Source: Phycisphaerales bacterium (GTDB lineage: Bacteria > Planctomycetota > Phycisphaerae > Tepidisphaerales > Tepidisphaeraceae). Taken from it: a stretch of DNA of 64,000 nt. Position numbers and translations under genes: made by a program. The notes under the pieces are model-generated. The model was not told where the DNA came from and ran no database searches. It saw only the letters and a program-made list of their open reading frames with translations. Of this stretch, positions 18,204-27,710 are shown in pieces. The stretch spans positions 1 through 64,000 of the forward strand of contig JAQGHM010000256.1 in assembly GCA_028291615.1 (NCBI GenBank). The letters are read 5' to 3'. How positions within the stretch are numbered: position 1 is the stretch's first letter; each line of letters opens with the position of its first letter.

Positions 18204-19565
18204 CGCCCCCATCGCCTGCTGCAGATCTCCGGGCGTCGCGTATTTCCCCGCGGCGATGTCCGTCGCCAGTTTGCGGATGGCCGGCGCTTTCTGATCCCAC
18301 TGCGCCATCGTGCCTGCGTTGAGCGTCCGCAGCACCTCCGATGAGATTCGCCAGTTGTTCCCCACCTGCTCCAGCGGCACGTCGCCGGGGCCCGAGCGCC
18401 CCATGTTCACGATCGCGCGGTTGCCGTTGATCGTCTCGGGGGCGTTCAGCACGTCGGCGGGGTCAACGCCGCCGCCAAGGTCGGCGAACTGTTTTCCGGC
18501 CGCCTCGCCAAACTCGGCGGTCACCGCCTTTTGCAGCGAGTCGACCGCCGACAGGACGTGCACCACTTGCTTCAACGTCGTCTCCTGCTGCGCGGTCAGT
18601 CCGGTAAAGCACTTCAGCATTCCATCTTCGTCGCCCGCCAGGCCGGCCTTGTATGCCGCGACGACCACGCCCTTGGGCGTGAGCGGCGCTGCCGCGGCGG
18701 GATTGGTCGCAGGCGCGGTCGCCGCCGGCGCCGCTGCGGACGGCTTCGCGCCAGCCTTGTCACCCGCGCCGGGTTTACCCGAGCCCGTCACCTGCGCCAC
18801 GCCGATCGAAAGACCGATCGCCGCCAGTACCAGCAGGCCTGCGCCCGCTCCGATTTTCGCATTCGTCCAGGGCATCATGTGCAGTGCTCCGCGTGAAAGT
18901 GAAAGGACCATCGGCGACGCCAAACCTGGCGTTGCCGTAACCGCCGCGACCGACGCCGCCGTCGATGCCGGCGCGGCTTGGCTCGTGTAACTCAACATCC
19001 CCGCCGCCAGCGTGCCCGCCGCAATCGCCATCCCCCTGCCGCTCAGCAGCGTGCGCATGCGATCGATCGCACGGGAGATGCGTTTCCGCGCCGCCGGCTC
19101 GCCGATCGATAGCGCCTCTCCGATCTCGGCAAAACTCTTCCGCTCGTAATACCGCAGCAGGATCGATTGCCGGTCCGCCTTGGGGAGCTTGCCGACCACC
19201 TCATCCAGCACCGGGGCCAGAGTCTCCCACGCCTGTTCATCCATCGTCGATTGTTCTTCCTTGGCCATGACCGCGGCCCGCCTCTCGTGCGTCCTGCGCC
19301 GCCCGGCCGACCGCAGCGCCATCGCCGACGCCCGCCGCGTCACCCGAAACAACCACGCCGACAGCACCACCCCCCCTGCCAGTTTCGGGGCGTGTCGCGA
19401 CAGCGCCAGAAAGACCGCCTGCGTCACGTCGTCCGCCGTGTGCGGGTCGCGCACCTGCCGCAGCGCCGCCGAGTAAACCCAGTCGAGGTGGCGGGCCACC
19501 AACTCGGCAAAGGCGCGCGGGTCGCCGTCGTTCACGTGCCGCCGTAAGATTTCCAGATCGCTCAT
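18192..19565 (-). CDS. ECF-type sigma factor with membrane-anchored C-terminal extension
   Basis: Predicted 457 residues from the ATG at 19565 (GGA six bases upstream); an ATG two codons earlier at 19571 is the alternative. Sigma region 2 is at about residues 10-80 (DPRAFAELVARHLDWVYSAA, DDVTQAVFLALSRHAP) and region 4 at about 120-172 (LPKADRQSILLRYYERKSF, IGEPAARKRISRAIDRM). Typical ECF factors end near residue 190. Here an Ala-rich segment is followed by a transmembrane helix at about 237-258 (GAGAGLLVLAAIGLSIGVA), a Pro/Ala linker and a 150-residue soluble domain. That domain would lie outside the cytoplasm and could sense a signal directly, replacing a separate anti-sigma factor; this is inference. 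The gene is convergent with and overlaps the giant surface protein gene. Confidence 0.88.
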   Translation of the reverse strand: MSDLEILRRHVNDGDPRAFAELVARHLDWVYSAALRQVRDPHTADDVTQAVFLALSRHAPKLAGGVVLSAWLFRVTRRASAMALRSAGRRRTHERRAAVMAKEEQSTMDEQAWETLAPVLDEVVGKLPKADRQSILLRYYERKSFAEIGEALSIGEPAARKRISRAIDRMRTLLSGRGMAIAAGTLAAGMLSYTSQAAPASTAASVAAVTATPGLASPMVLSLSRGALHMMPWTNAKIGAGAGLLVLAAIGLSIGVAQVTGSGKPGAGDKAGAKPSAAAPAATAPATNPAAAAPLTPKGVVVAAYKAGLAGDEDGMLKCFTGLTAQQETTLKQVVHVLSAVDSLQKAVTAEFGEAAGKQFADLGGGVDPADVLNAPETINGNRAIVNMGRSGPGDVPLEQVGNNWRISSEVLRTLNAGTMAQWDQKAPAIRKLATDIAAGKYATPGDLQQAMGALMR

Positions 19566-19741
19566 ACGCATTCCAATCTATCCAGCAGATGCCAACGACC
19601 CGAAATTGTGACGAGCAAAATTGCGATATTAATTCCCGCGCCACAGTGCTGTGATTCAGAAGAAACCTTTGACAGACCCCGCGCCGGGGAGTTAGGGTGT
19701 GCCAACTCTACTCAGGGGCGGCATTCGAACCGAGGGCGATC

Positions 19742-22700
19742 ATGCAGTGCAAAAAAAGGCGGGTGCGGGGTAAGAAGCCCGGGTCGCCGATCGAAGTGCT
19801 CGAACCGCGGCGTTACCTCGCGGGACAAATGATCGCCGCCACGACGCCCGAATCGACGCCCGTCGCATTCGGCAACGCAATTTACTACCCCGCCTACGAC
19901 GCCAGCCATAACGGCGCCATATATCGCTCCGACGGCACCACGGATGGGACGGTCGTCTGGCGGCGTCCGCCGGCGCCCGCGAGCCTTGCCAGCGGTCGCA
20001 GTCTCACGCCCGTTGGCGCCAAGCTTTTCTTCATCGACCTCGCCCAGGAACCGGGCGCCGACGCCGGGGTTCTCAGCCCCGAACTCTACGTCTCCGACGG
20101 CACCGCTGCCGGAACGCGCGTTCTGACCAACCTGCTCAACCCCGTTGAGAACGGCGGCTTCGACGCCCTGCACGCCGTCAACGGAAAACTCGTCTTCCTC
20201 TGCAACAACACCGCCGACGGAAACGAGATGTACGAGTCCGATGGCACCGTCGCCGGCACCCATCGGGTTCGCGAGGCCGTCCCAGGAAGCGAGGGGATGT
20301 GGGGAGGCCAGTGGATCGGCAACCTGCTTTACTTCGCCACCCGCGAGAACGACGGCGCCAGTTGGTCCATCTGGACGTCGGATGGCACCGACGCCGGCAC
20401 GAAGGTCGTCGCCACCCTGTCCGATTCCGGCAGCCCCGTTGGATTTCCCACTAACTATTGCCCGGTCGGCAACAGGCTGCTCTTCCAGGCGCAAGACTGG
20501 ACCGGCGCGTCGGTCGTCTGGGCGGTGGACGCCGGTCAACAGGCTGCACACCGACTGCTGCCCGGCGTAACGCTCTTCGCGCCGGCAACGCCAGTGCTCT
20601 ACTCCACGGGCAATAAAGCCTACTTCATCGCCGAGCCCGCCGACCAGCAGCGGCAGACCGGCGGAGGGCTGTACGTGACCGACGGCACCACCGCCGGCAC
20701 TCATCGCATCACCATTGCCCAACCAGGCTTGGAATGGGATCTCGACGCGGCGCCCAATTTCACCCAGTTTGGGAGCAATCTCCTCTTCGCCTCCCGCGCG
20801 GGGCTCTGGGTTACCGATGGCACCGATGCAGGTACGAAAAAACTCTTCGACGGTGAAATCGTCGGGCTCACCCAGGCCGGCGCTAAGGTCTATTTCCGGG
20901 GCTCGGCCGGTGGGTTCAATAACGAGCTTTGCGTGTCCGACGGCACGCCGCAGGGGACCCGCCTGCTCGAAGTGCTCAATCCCGGCGACAGCAACGGTTC
21001 CTGGCCGTGCAGCTTCATGCAGTGGGGCAGTGACGTTTACTTCGCCGTGATCAACGGCCCCGAGCAGGGATTGTATCGGGTTCCCGCGACCGACGGACCG
21101 GTCACGAGCATCGCTGGAACCATCTACGTAGACGCCAACGCCAACGGCCAGGCTGATCCCGGCGAGCGCGGTGTCACGGGTCGCGCGGTGTTCGACGACG
21201 TAAACGGCAACGGCGTTCGTGACCCGGGTGAACCCTCCGCCGTCACCGACGCCACCGGAGCGTACGCCATCGAGTTGCCCCCGGTGCTTCCCGGCGGTCT
21301 CGCTACCGCTCCCGAATTGCGCCAGATTCTGCCGAGCGGCTCGGTGCAAACCTGGCCCAGCGATGGCGGTGGGTGGGATGCCCAGCTCGCCGCCGGCCAG
21401 CAACTTATCCGCCGAGACTTCGGATCACAGGGCGGCGCGGGCGAACTCGCATCGATCTCCGGCCTGATCTTTCGCGACACCGATCGCAGCGGCACGCGCA
21501 GTCCAACCGAACTTCCATTGAGCGGCCAAACCGTCTACCTCGACCTGAACAACAACGCCAAGCTCGACCTGGGCGAACCCTGGGCGCTGACCAACCTGAT
21601 CGGGCGCTACACGCTGGCCGCACTTCCCGCCGGCACCTACACCGTGCGGCAGGTCGTGGCAGCAGGCCTGGTGGCGACCTTTCCAAAAAACAGTGCCGGT
21701 CAAGTTGTCTCCGTCGTCACCAATCAGGCGGTCGCCGGTCGCGATTTCGGCGCCGGCCCCGCCCCCACCACCGGATCGCTCAGCGGCACGGTTTTTAAAG
21801 ACGTCAACGCAAACGGCATCAAGGATACCGGCGAACCCCCGCTCGCAGGTTGGACCGTCTGGCTCGACACCGACAACGACGGCGTCCTCGACACCACCGA
21901 AGCCTCTGTCCGCACCGATACCTCAGGCAATTACAAGTTTTTCAACCTTCTCCCAAAAACCTACACCATCCGTCAAGTAATCCAACCCACTTGGAAACAA
22001 ACCCTTCCCCTCACCAATGCGGCGATCACGGCGAATGTTGTGGGTGGGGTTGATACTTCCAATCGAAACTTCGGCGATACCCCGATCGTGCTTCCGCCGC
22101 CACCTCCGCCACCCCCTTCGGGTGGTTCGATTGCGGGGCTGCTCTTCAACGACGCGAACGCGAACGGCATCCGCGACATCGGCGAGACGCCACTCGGGGG
22201 TTGGACCGTGTTCCTCGATGCCGACAAGGACGGCATCCTGGATACAGGCGAATTACGGGTGATTACCCCGTCGACCGGTGTCTACGCTTTTAATAAGCTC
22301 CCGGCGGGTGCATACCGCATCCGGGAGATCTTCCCGGCAGGTTGGCGCTCCACAACCTCCAGTGGATTCCTCGATGCCACCATCACGTCGAACCAAGCTT
22401 TGGGATCCAAGAACTTCGGCAATACCCAGCGGGTGGCTATTTCGGGGAGCCTCTTCAACGACCTCAACCGCAACTTGCGGCGAGACACTGGCGAGCTTGG
22501 CCTTGCAGGGTGGAAGATCTTCCTCGACACCGATGGCGACGGGGTCCTCGATACCAACGAACGCTCCTTCCTGACCGATGCAGCGGGGAACTGGGCGTTC
22601 AAAGACCTCGCCGCAGGAGCGTACCGCGTCCGCGTTCTTAAACCGGCGGGTTGGAACCTTACGACGCCGGCGGGTGGCCTTTTCACCTTGACGCTGGGAT

Positions 22701-22750
22701 CCGGACAATCTGCGGGATCAAAGCTATTCGGTGCGGCGAAGATCAGTTGA
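19742..22750 (+). CDS. LEPR-XLL protein with ELWxxDGT repeats and SdrD-B domains
   Basis: Predicted 1,002 residues; ATG 19742 with GAGGG upstream. The basic N-terminus (MQCKKRRVRGKK) leads to VLEPRRYLAGQ near residue 22. Seven ELWxxDGT-type repeats span about 45-425, for example LYVSDGTAAGTRVL, IWTSDGTDAGTKVV and LWVTDGTDAGTKKL, a beta-propeller-like hyalin repeat family. Five SdrD-B/Cna-B-like modules follow (about 440-1000) with GTVFKDVNANGIKDTGEPPL type signatures and RQV/REIFPAGW strands. There is no dockerin and no C-terminal anchor. A TTGACA at 19669 lies 73 bp upstream but its -10 partner is weak. The protein is probably exported and displayed; the exact role is unknown. Confidence 0.88.
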   Translation: MQCKKRRVRGKKPGSPIEVLEPRRYLAGQMIAATTPESTPVAFGNAIYYPAYDASHNGAIYRSDGTTDGTVVWRRPPAPASLASGRSLTPVGAKLFFIDLAQEPGADAGVLSPELYVSDGTAAGTRVLTNLLNPVENGGFDALHAVNGKLVFLCNNTADGNEMYESDGTVAGTHRVREAVPGSEGMWGGQWIGNLLYFATRENDGASWSIWTSDGTDAGTKVVATLSDSGSPVGFPTNYCPVGNRLLFQAQDWTGASVVWAVDAGQQAAHRLLPGVTLFAPATPVLYSTGNKAYFIAEPADQQRQTGGGLYVTDGTTAGTHRITIAQPGLEWDLDAAPNFTQFGSNLLFASRAGLWVTDGTDAGTKKLFDGEIVGLTQAGAKVYFRGSAGGFNNELCVSDGTPQGTRLLEVLNPGDSNGSWPCSFMQWGSDVYFAVINGPEQGLYRVPATDGPVTSIAGTIYVDANANGQADPGERGVTGRAVFDDVNGNGVRDPGEPSAVTDATGAYAIELPPVLPGGLATAPELRQILPSGSVQTWPSDGGGWDAQLAAGQQLIRRDFGSQGGAGELASISGLIFRDTDRSGTRSPTELPLSGQTVYLDLNNNAKLDLGEPWALTNLIGRYTLAALPAGTYTVRQVVAAGLVATFPKNSAGQVVSVVTNQAVAGRDFGAGPAPTTGSLSGTVFKDVNANGIKDTGEPPLAGWTVWLDTDNDGVLDTTEASVRTDTSGNYKFFNLLPKTYTIRQVIQPTWKQTLPLTNAAITANVVGGVDTSNRNFGDTPIVLPPPPPPPPSGGSIAGLLFNDANANGIRDIGETPLGGWTVFLDADKDGILDTGELRVITPSTGVYAFNKLPAGAYRIREIFPAGWRSTTSSGFLDATITSNQALGSKNFGNTQRVAISGSLFNDLNRNLRRDTGELGLAGWKIFLDTDGDGVLDTNERSFLTDAAGNWAFKDLAAGAYRVRVLKPAGWNLTTPAGGLFTLTLGSGQSAGSKLFGAAKIS

Positions 22751-22880
22751 TGCAGGGATTCCCCCGATACGACCCCCTGTCATTGCGGGTCCGCACCCCC
22801 GGATGTTCTTTCATTGCGGTCTCATCTGAACATTATTAAGCTGACAGAATAAGTGGGTTTGGCGTTCTCGGAGGAAATTG

Positions 22881-25800
22881 GTGACTTATCCCCCCGGCGG
22901 CAAGAAGCGGCCGCGCCCCCCTGCCACTCGAAATGCGCGTCGAATCCTCATCGAGGCGGTCGAAGCCCGGGTTCTCCTCTGCGCATTGCATGAGAATGGC
23001 GGGAGTTCTATCCACATTACGTTCAGGGACGGGTCTGCCACGCCGCTGGACCTGCACTTTAGCCCTATCGAGCCTGCCGGGATTGTGGGGCCGACTGCTA
23101 ACATTCAGTCGCAGACCACCGCCCTCTTCACGCCCATAACCACTTGGTCCACCGCGGCTAATGGATTGCCGATCCTGAACAGCCTGCCAGGGGCTCCTAC
23201 CGCGATCTATCTCGACTTTGATGGGGACACGGCTTCGGGGACCACCGCGTACAGCGAGGATGCGGACTCGACGACTTACAATCTCGCCGAACAAACCAGC
23301 ATTGTTGAGGCGTGGCGGCAGATTTCCGCTTACTTCGCGATGTTCGACACGAACGTGACGACGCAATTCGTCAGTTCGACGCCGAAAGCCTGGGACATCA
23401 TCGGGAACAATGCCGGCGGGGCGACGGGGGGATATGCGTATGTGGGGACGTTTCCGAATTCGGCTCCGGAGGCGTTCAATGCGGCCAGCAACGCCAAGAC
23501 GCGCGAGTCGGGAATGGCGCACGAGTTAGGGCACGTGTTCGGGCTGCAGCACCAATCGTCGTATGACAGCCTGGGGGTGAAGGTCAACGAGTACATTTCG
23601 GCGGTTGATTCGCTGCATGGGGCGATCATGGGGGTGGATTACAGCGGGACGATTCATAAGTGGTTCGTCGGGCACTCGGCGACGGGCGTGACGTCGCTGC
23701 AGGATGACATGGCGGTGATCTCGGGGAAGATCAAGGCGAAGGAGGCGGCGGGAGGCGATGGGTATCGGCCGGACGATTTTGCCGACACGATCGCCACGGC
23801 TGCGCCGCTGGCTGTCAACGCCGGCCTGCAATACGCTTCGGGCATTATCGAACGGCGCACGGATGCGGATGCATTTTCGTTCACGGCAACCGACGGCGGG
23901 GTGACAATCGCGGCGATTCCGGACAGTCCGTCGGGAGTGGATCTCAAGTTGGAGATTTACGATTCGGCGGGAAACCTGGTGGCCGCCAAGGACGGCGCGA
24001 CCAACGACCAGCGCATGACGCTGGCGCTGCCGTCGGGCACTTACTACGCGCTGGTTTCGAGTCACGGGGATTACGGCGATCAGGGGATGTATGACCTGAG
24101 CGTCCGGGCGCTGCCGGCCGGATGGTCATCGGCTGACATCGGGACGACCGGACTGGTCGGTTACACGGAGTTCGATCCCGCGACCGGGGCGTTTACCAAC
24201 GCCGGCGCGGGGAGCGCGGTTTCGGGAACGGCGGACAGCCTGCACTACGTCTACCAAACGCTGAACGGCGACGGCGAGATCGTCGCGCGGGTATTTCAGA
24301 ACGACAACACCAATGCGTCGGCAAAGGTCGGCTTGGACATCCGAGATGGGCTGGCGAATAACGCCAAGCACGCGGCGATCACGCTCACGCCGACCGGCGG
24401 GGCGCAGTTTATCTATCGTTCCAGCGCCGGGGGTTCGGCGGCGACCATCAGCGGCGCTACGAATGCGCTGCCGACCTGGGTGCGCCTGGTTCGCGCAGGG
24501 AACGACTTCACCGGTTACACGTCGCCGGACGGGGTGACGTGGACGCAGGTCAGCCAAGTGACGATCTCGATGAGTACGAGCGTGTCGGTGGGCATGATCA
24601 CGTCGTCGCTCACGACGACCAAGCTGGACCTGGGACAGATCGACAGCGTCGCGATCATCGGCGACACGACGCCGGTCGCGCCGGTCTACAACACGCTCCC
24701 TGCGCCGACGGATCTGGCCGTCACCGCCGCCCCGACCGGCACCGGCATGAGCCTCTCCTGGACGGACGTTGCGGGATCAACGGGCTTCAACGTGCTGCGG
24801 TCGAGCGACGGCATCACCTACTCATCCATCGGAACCACCGCGGCGGGCGTGACGACTTACACGGATGCGATCCCGGGCACGTGGATGCGCTATTTTTACA
24901 AGGTGGCGGCGCGCGACGCGACGGGCGCTTCAGCGCCGTCGGCGGCTGCGAGCGGCATCCCACGACCGGCCGCGCCAACGGGGATGGTGATTCACACGAC
25001 GTCCACCTCGACCAACACGCTGGTGATCGACTGGAAGGACGTCAGCGGGGACGCGGGGTATCGGATCGAGCGCTCGGCCGACGGCGGCACGACCTGGTCT
25101 ACGCTGGCGACGGTGGGCATCAACGTTCCCTCGTACAACAACACAGGGCTTCCTGCGGGGACGACGTACATCTACCGCGTGGTCACGCTTAGCGCAGCGG
25201 GGGATTCTGCGCCTTCGACGACGATCACCGGCGCGAGCCGCCTTCCCGCGGTGACGGGTACGGCGTTCGACACCATCGCATCCACCCAGATCACGTTCCA
25301 CTGGACGGATATCGCGGGCGAGACGGGTTACCGGATTGATCGGTCGCTGGATGGCACAACGTGGTCGACGCTGACCTCGGCAGTGGCCGCCAACGTTACG
25401 ACGTACACCGACTCCACCGTGACCGCGTTGAAGGAGTATTACTATCGCGTTTATGGGATTACCGCGCAGGCGCTGAGCCTCGTCTCCTCCACGTACATTT
25501 TCGCGGGCACGCCCAGCACGGCACTGCCGACGCCGTGGACATCGGCCGACATCGGCACGCTCTATGGGCGCGGCGCGTCGGGTTTATCCGGCGGGACTTA
25601 CACGCTGATCAGCGGCGGCAGCGACATTTCGGGCACGGCGGACAGTTTCCACTACACGTCGCAGCCGCTGGCGGCGGATGGGCAGATCATCGCCCGGATC
25701 GCGACGCTGGAGAACACGGACGCAAATGCCAAGGCGGGCGTGATGATTCGCGCCAGCACGGCGTCGGGGGCGGCGTACCTCGGGGTGTTCGTCACGCCCA

Positions 25801-27635
25801 CCGCGGGCCTGATGCTGCAAACGCGCTCGACGACCGGCGGCACGACGACGGTGACCGCGGGGCCGACGACTGCGGTTGCGCCTTACTGGGTGAAGGTGGT
25901 GCGCTCGGGCTCGACGCTGAGCGGGTATTACTCGGCCGACGGCATCACGTGGACGCAGGTGGGGGCGAACCTGACGCTTTCTCTGGGCACTGGCGCGTCG
26001 ATCGGGCTGGCTTCCACGAGCCGCAGCACCACGCTGCTCAGCACGGCGACGGTCACCAACGTGACGACGAATCTCGCGCCGACAGTGGCGACGCCGGCTG
26101 CGGCGGGAGCGCCGACGAATGCGAACACGACGGCGCTGAGCGTGCTGGGCGCGGACGATTCAGGCGAAGCGGGCCTGACCTACTCGTGGACGGCGACGAC
26201 GATTCCCGCCGGCGCGGCGACACCGACGTTTTCGCTCAACGGGACGAACGCGGCGAAGAATGCGACGGCGACGTTCTTCAAGAGCGGGTCGTATACGTTC
26301 CTGGTGACGATTACCGATGCGGGTGGGCTGAAGGTCACTTCGAGCGTTACCATTGGCGTCACGCTGGCGGTACCACCGACAATGGCGACACCTGCGGCGG
26401 CGAATCCGAACCCGGTCGTGAGCGCGGACACGACCGCGCTGGCCGTCCTGGGCGCGGACGATCAGGGCGAGGCGGCGCTGAAGTACACCTGGAGCGCGAC
26501 GACCATTCCCAGCGGCGCGACGACGCCGACGTTCTCCGTGAATGGCACGAACGCGGCGAAGAAGAGCACGGTCACGTTCTACAAGGATGGAAGTTATCAG
26601 TTCCTGGTGACGATCACCGATGCGAGCGGGCTGTCGGTAACGTCGAGCGTCAGCGTGAACGTGACACTGCCGGTAGCGCCGACGGTTGCGACGGCGGCGA
26701 CGGCTGATCCCAATCCGGTGAAGTCGGGGAACACGGCGAACCTGAGCGTGCTGGGAGCGGACGATCAGGGCGAGGCGAATCTGACTTACACGTGGACGGT
26801 GACGGCGAGCCCGGCGGGTGCGACTGCGCCAACCTTCTCCGTGAATGGCACAAACGCGGCGAAGGATTCGATCGCGACGTTTGCGCAGCCGGGGGATTAC
26901 ACGTTTCGCGTGACGATCACCGATGCGGGTGGGTTGTCGGTGACGTCGAGCGTTGACGTGAGCGTGCCGACGCCGCCGGAGGTTACGGGGCGGGATTTCG
27001 ACTTCCATAAGACGTTGAGCTTCACGTTCAGCGCGGACGTCTCGGCGAGCCTTGGGGTGGAGGATTTGACGGTGCAGCCGCTTGCATCCGGGGCGGCGGC
27101 GCTGATGCCGGTTTCGGTGGTGTGGAACGCGGAGACGCGGACGGCGACGTTCACGTTTGCGAGCGACTTTGGCGATGGGGATTATCGCGCGACGTTGTCG
27201 GCTGCTGGGGTGAGCGACGGGGCGGGGGTTCACCTGGCGTCGGACGCGGCGTATGCGTTCTTCGCGATGACGGGCGACATCAATCGCGATCGCTCGGTCG
27301 ACTTCATGGACCTGGCGATACTGGGGCAGAGCTATAACACGTCCGGGAACAGCTACTATCAGGGCGACCTGAACGGGGACGGGAACGTCGATTTCCTGGA
27401 CTTGGCGATTTTGGCCCAGCGTTACAACAATACGCTGCCGCCCGCGCCGACTGCGGCAGTGGCGGTGGTGGCGGAAGCGGCATTGGTTGCGGCGCCTGCA
27501 CCTGCCCCCGCGCCCGCGGCTAAGTTTTCGACGATCCGGGTCAATATTGCGAAGGATCCGGATTCGAGCGTTCGGGTTGCCAAGGTGGAAAAGGTGCGGG
27601 TTGTTGTGGTTCCGGTGAAGCGCAAGGGGCATTGA
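22881..27635 (+). CDS. LEPR-XLL metzincin-like protease with FN3/PKD-type modules and dockerin
   Basis: Predicted 1,584 residues. GTG 22881 is six bases after GGAGG; the TTG at 22878 is too close. IEAVEARVLLCA near residue 27 is a divergent LEPR-XLL motif. A zinc-protease domain spans about 85-300, with HELGHVFGLQH at 214-224 (HExxHxxGxxH) and a possible Met-turn in GAIMGVDYSG. A pre-peptidase-like domain follows (DADAFSFTATDGG). Then come two 'TSADIGT' beta-sandwich modules, three fibronectin III-like domains (ISLSWTDVAGSTGFNV type), and three PKD-like repeats of about 95 residues (LSVLGADDQGEANLTYTW, VTITDAGGLSVTSSV). The dockerin-like pair is DRSVDFMDLAILGQSYN and GDGNVDFLDLAILAQRYN. The C-terminus is a basic tail ending PVKRKGH. 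Secreted proteolysis is inferred. Confidence 0.88.
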   Translation: MTYPPGGKKRPRPPATRNARRILIEAVEARVLLCALHENGGSSIHITFRDGSATPLDLHFSPIEPAGIVGPTANIQSQTTALFTPITTWSTAANGLPILNSLPGAPTAIYLDFDGDTASGTTAYSEDADSTTYNLAEQTSIVEAWRQISAYFAMFDTNVTTQFVSSTPKAWDIIGNNAGGATGGYAYVGTFPNSAPEAFNAASNAKTRESGMAHELGHVFGLQHQSSYDSLGVKVNEYISAVDSLHGAIMGVDYSGTIHKWFVGHSATGVTSLQDDMAVISGKIKAKEAAGGDGYRPDDFADTIATAAPLAVNAGLQYASGIIERRTDADAFSFTATDGGVTIAAIPDSPSGVDLKLEIYDSAGNLVAAKDGATNDQRMTLALPSGTYYALVSSHGDYGDQGMYDLSVRALPAGWSSADIGTTGLVGYTEFDPATGAFTNAGAGSAVSGTADSLHYVYQTLNGDGEIVARVFQNDNTNASAKVGLDIRDGLANNAKHAAITLTPTGGAQFIYRSSAGGSAATISGATNALPTWVRLVRAGNDFTGYTSPDGVTWTQVSQVTISMSTSVSVGMITSSLTTTKLDLGQIDSVAIIGDTTPVAPVYNTLPAPTDLAVTAAPTGTGMSLSWTDVAGSTGFNVLRSSDGITYSSIGTTAAGVTTYTDAIPGTWMRYFYKVAARDATGASAPSAAASGIPRPAAPTGMVIHTTSTSTNTLVIDWKDVSGDAGYRIERSADGGTTWSTLATVGINVPSYNNTGLPAGTTYIYRVVTLSAAGDSAPSTTITGASRLPAVTGTAFDTIASTQITFHWTDIAGETGYRIDRSLDGTTWSTLTSAVAANVTTYTDSTVTALKEYYYRVYGITAQALSLVSSTYIFAGTPSTALPTPWTSADIGTLYGRGASGLSGGTYTLISGGSDISGTADSFHYTSQPLAADGQIIARIATLENTDANAKAGVMIRASTASGAAYLGVFVTPTAGLMLQTRSTTGGTTTVTAGPTTAVAPYWVKVVRSGSTLSGYYSADGITWTQVGANLTLSLGTGASIGLASTSRSTTLLSTATVTNVTTNLAPTVATPAAAGAPTNANTTALSVLGADDSGEAGLTYSWTATTIPAGAATPTFSLNGTNAAKNATATFFKSGSYTFLVTITDAGGLKVTSSVTIGVTLAVPPTMATPAAANPNPVVSADTTALAVLGADDQGEAALKYTWSATTIPSGATTPTFSVNGTNAAKKSTVTFYKDGSYQFLVTITDASGLSVTSSVSVNVTLPVAPTVATAATADPNPVKSGNTANLSVLGADDQGEANLTYTWTVTASPAGATAPTFSVNGTNAAKDSIATFAQPGDYTFRVTITDAGGLSVTSSVDVSVPTPPEVTGRDFDFHKTLSFTFSADVSASLGVEDLTVQPLASGAAALMPVSVVWNAETRTATFTFASDFGDGDYRATLSAAGVSDGAGVHLASDAAYAFFAMTGDINRDRSVDFMDLAILGQSYNTSGNSYYQGDLNGDGNVDFLDLAILAQRYNNTLPPAPTAAVAVVAEAALVAAPAPAPAPAAKFSTIRVNIAKDPDSSVRVAKVEKVRVVVVPVKRKGH

Positions 27636-27656
27636 GTTTGCCGCTGCGGAATTGTC

Positions 27657-27685
27657 TTCCCAGCCGTCATTAACTCTTATATAAT
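27657..27685 (+). promoter_or_regulatory. Possible sigma-70 type promoter
   Basis: A perfect TATAAT at 27680-27685 with TTCCCA (4 of 6 to the -35 consensus) 17 bp upstream at 27657-27662. It sits 25 bp before the start of the next LEPR-XLL gene, in an AT-richer gap. Confidence 0.45.
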
Positions 27686-27710
27686 CTCCGCTGCACCCCT
27701 TTGGAGGCGC

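Noticed and set aside
19712-21403. Minus-strand frame of 563 codons
   Set aside because: Gly/Val-rich shadow of the ELWxxDGT repeats; the plus frame has the recognisable domains.
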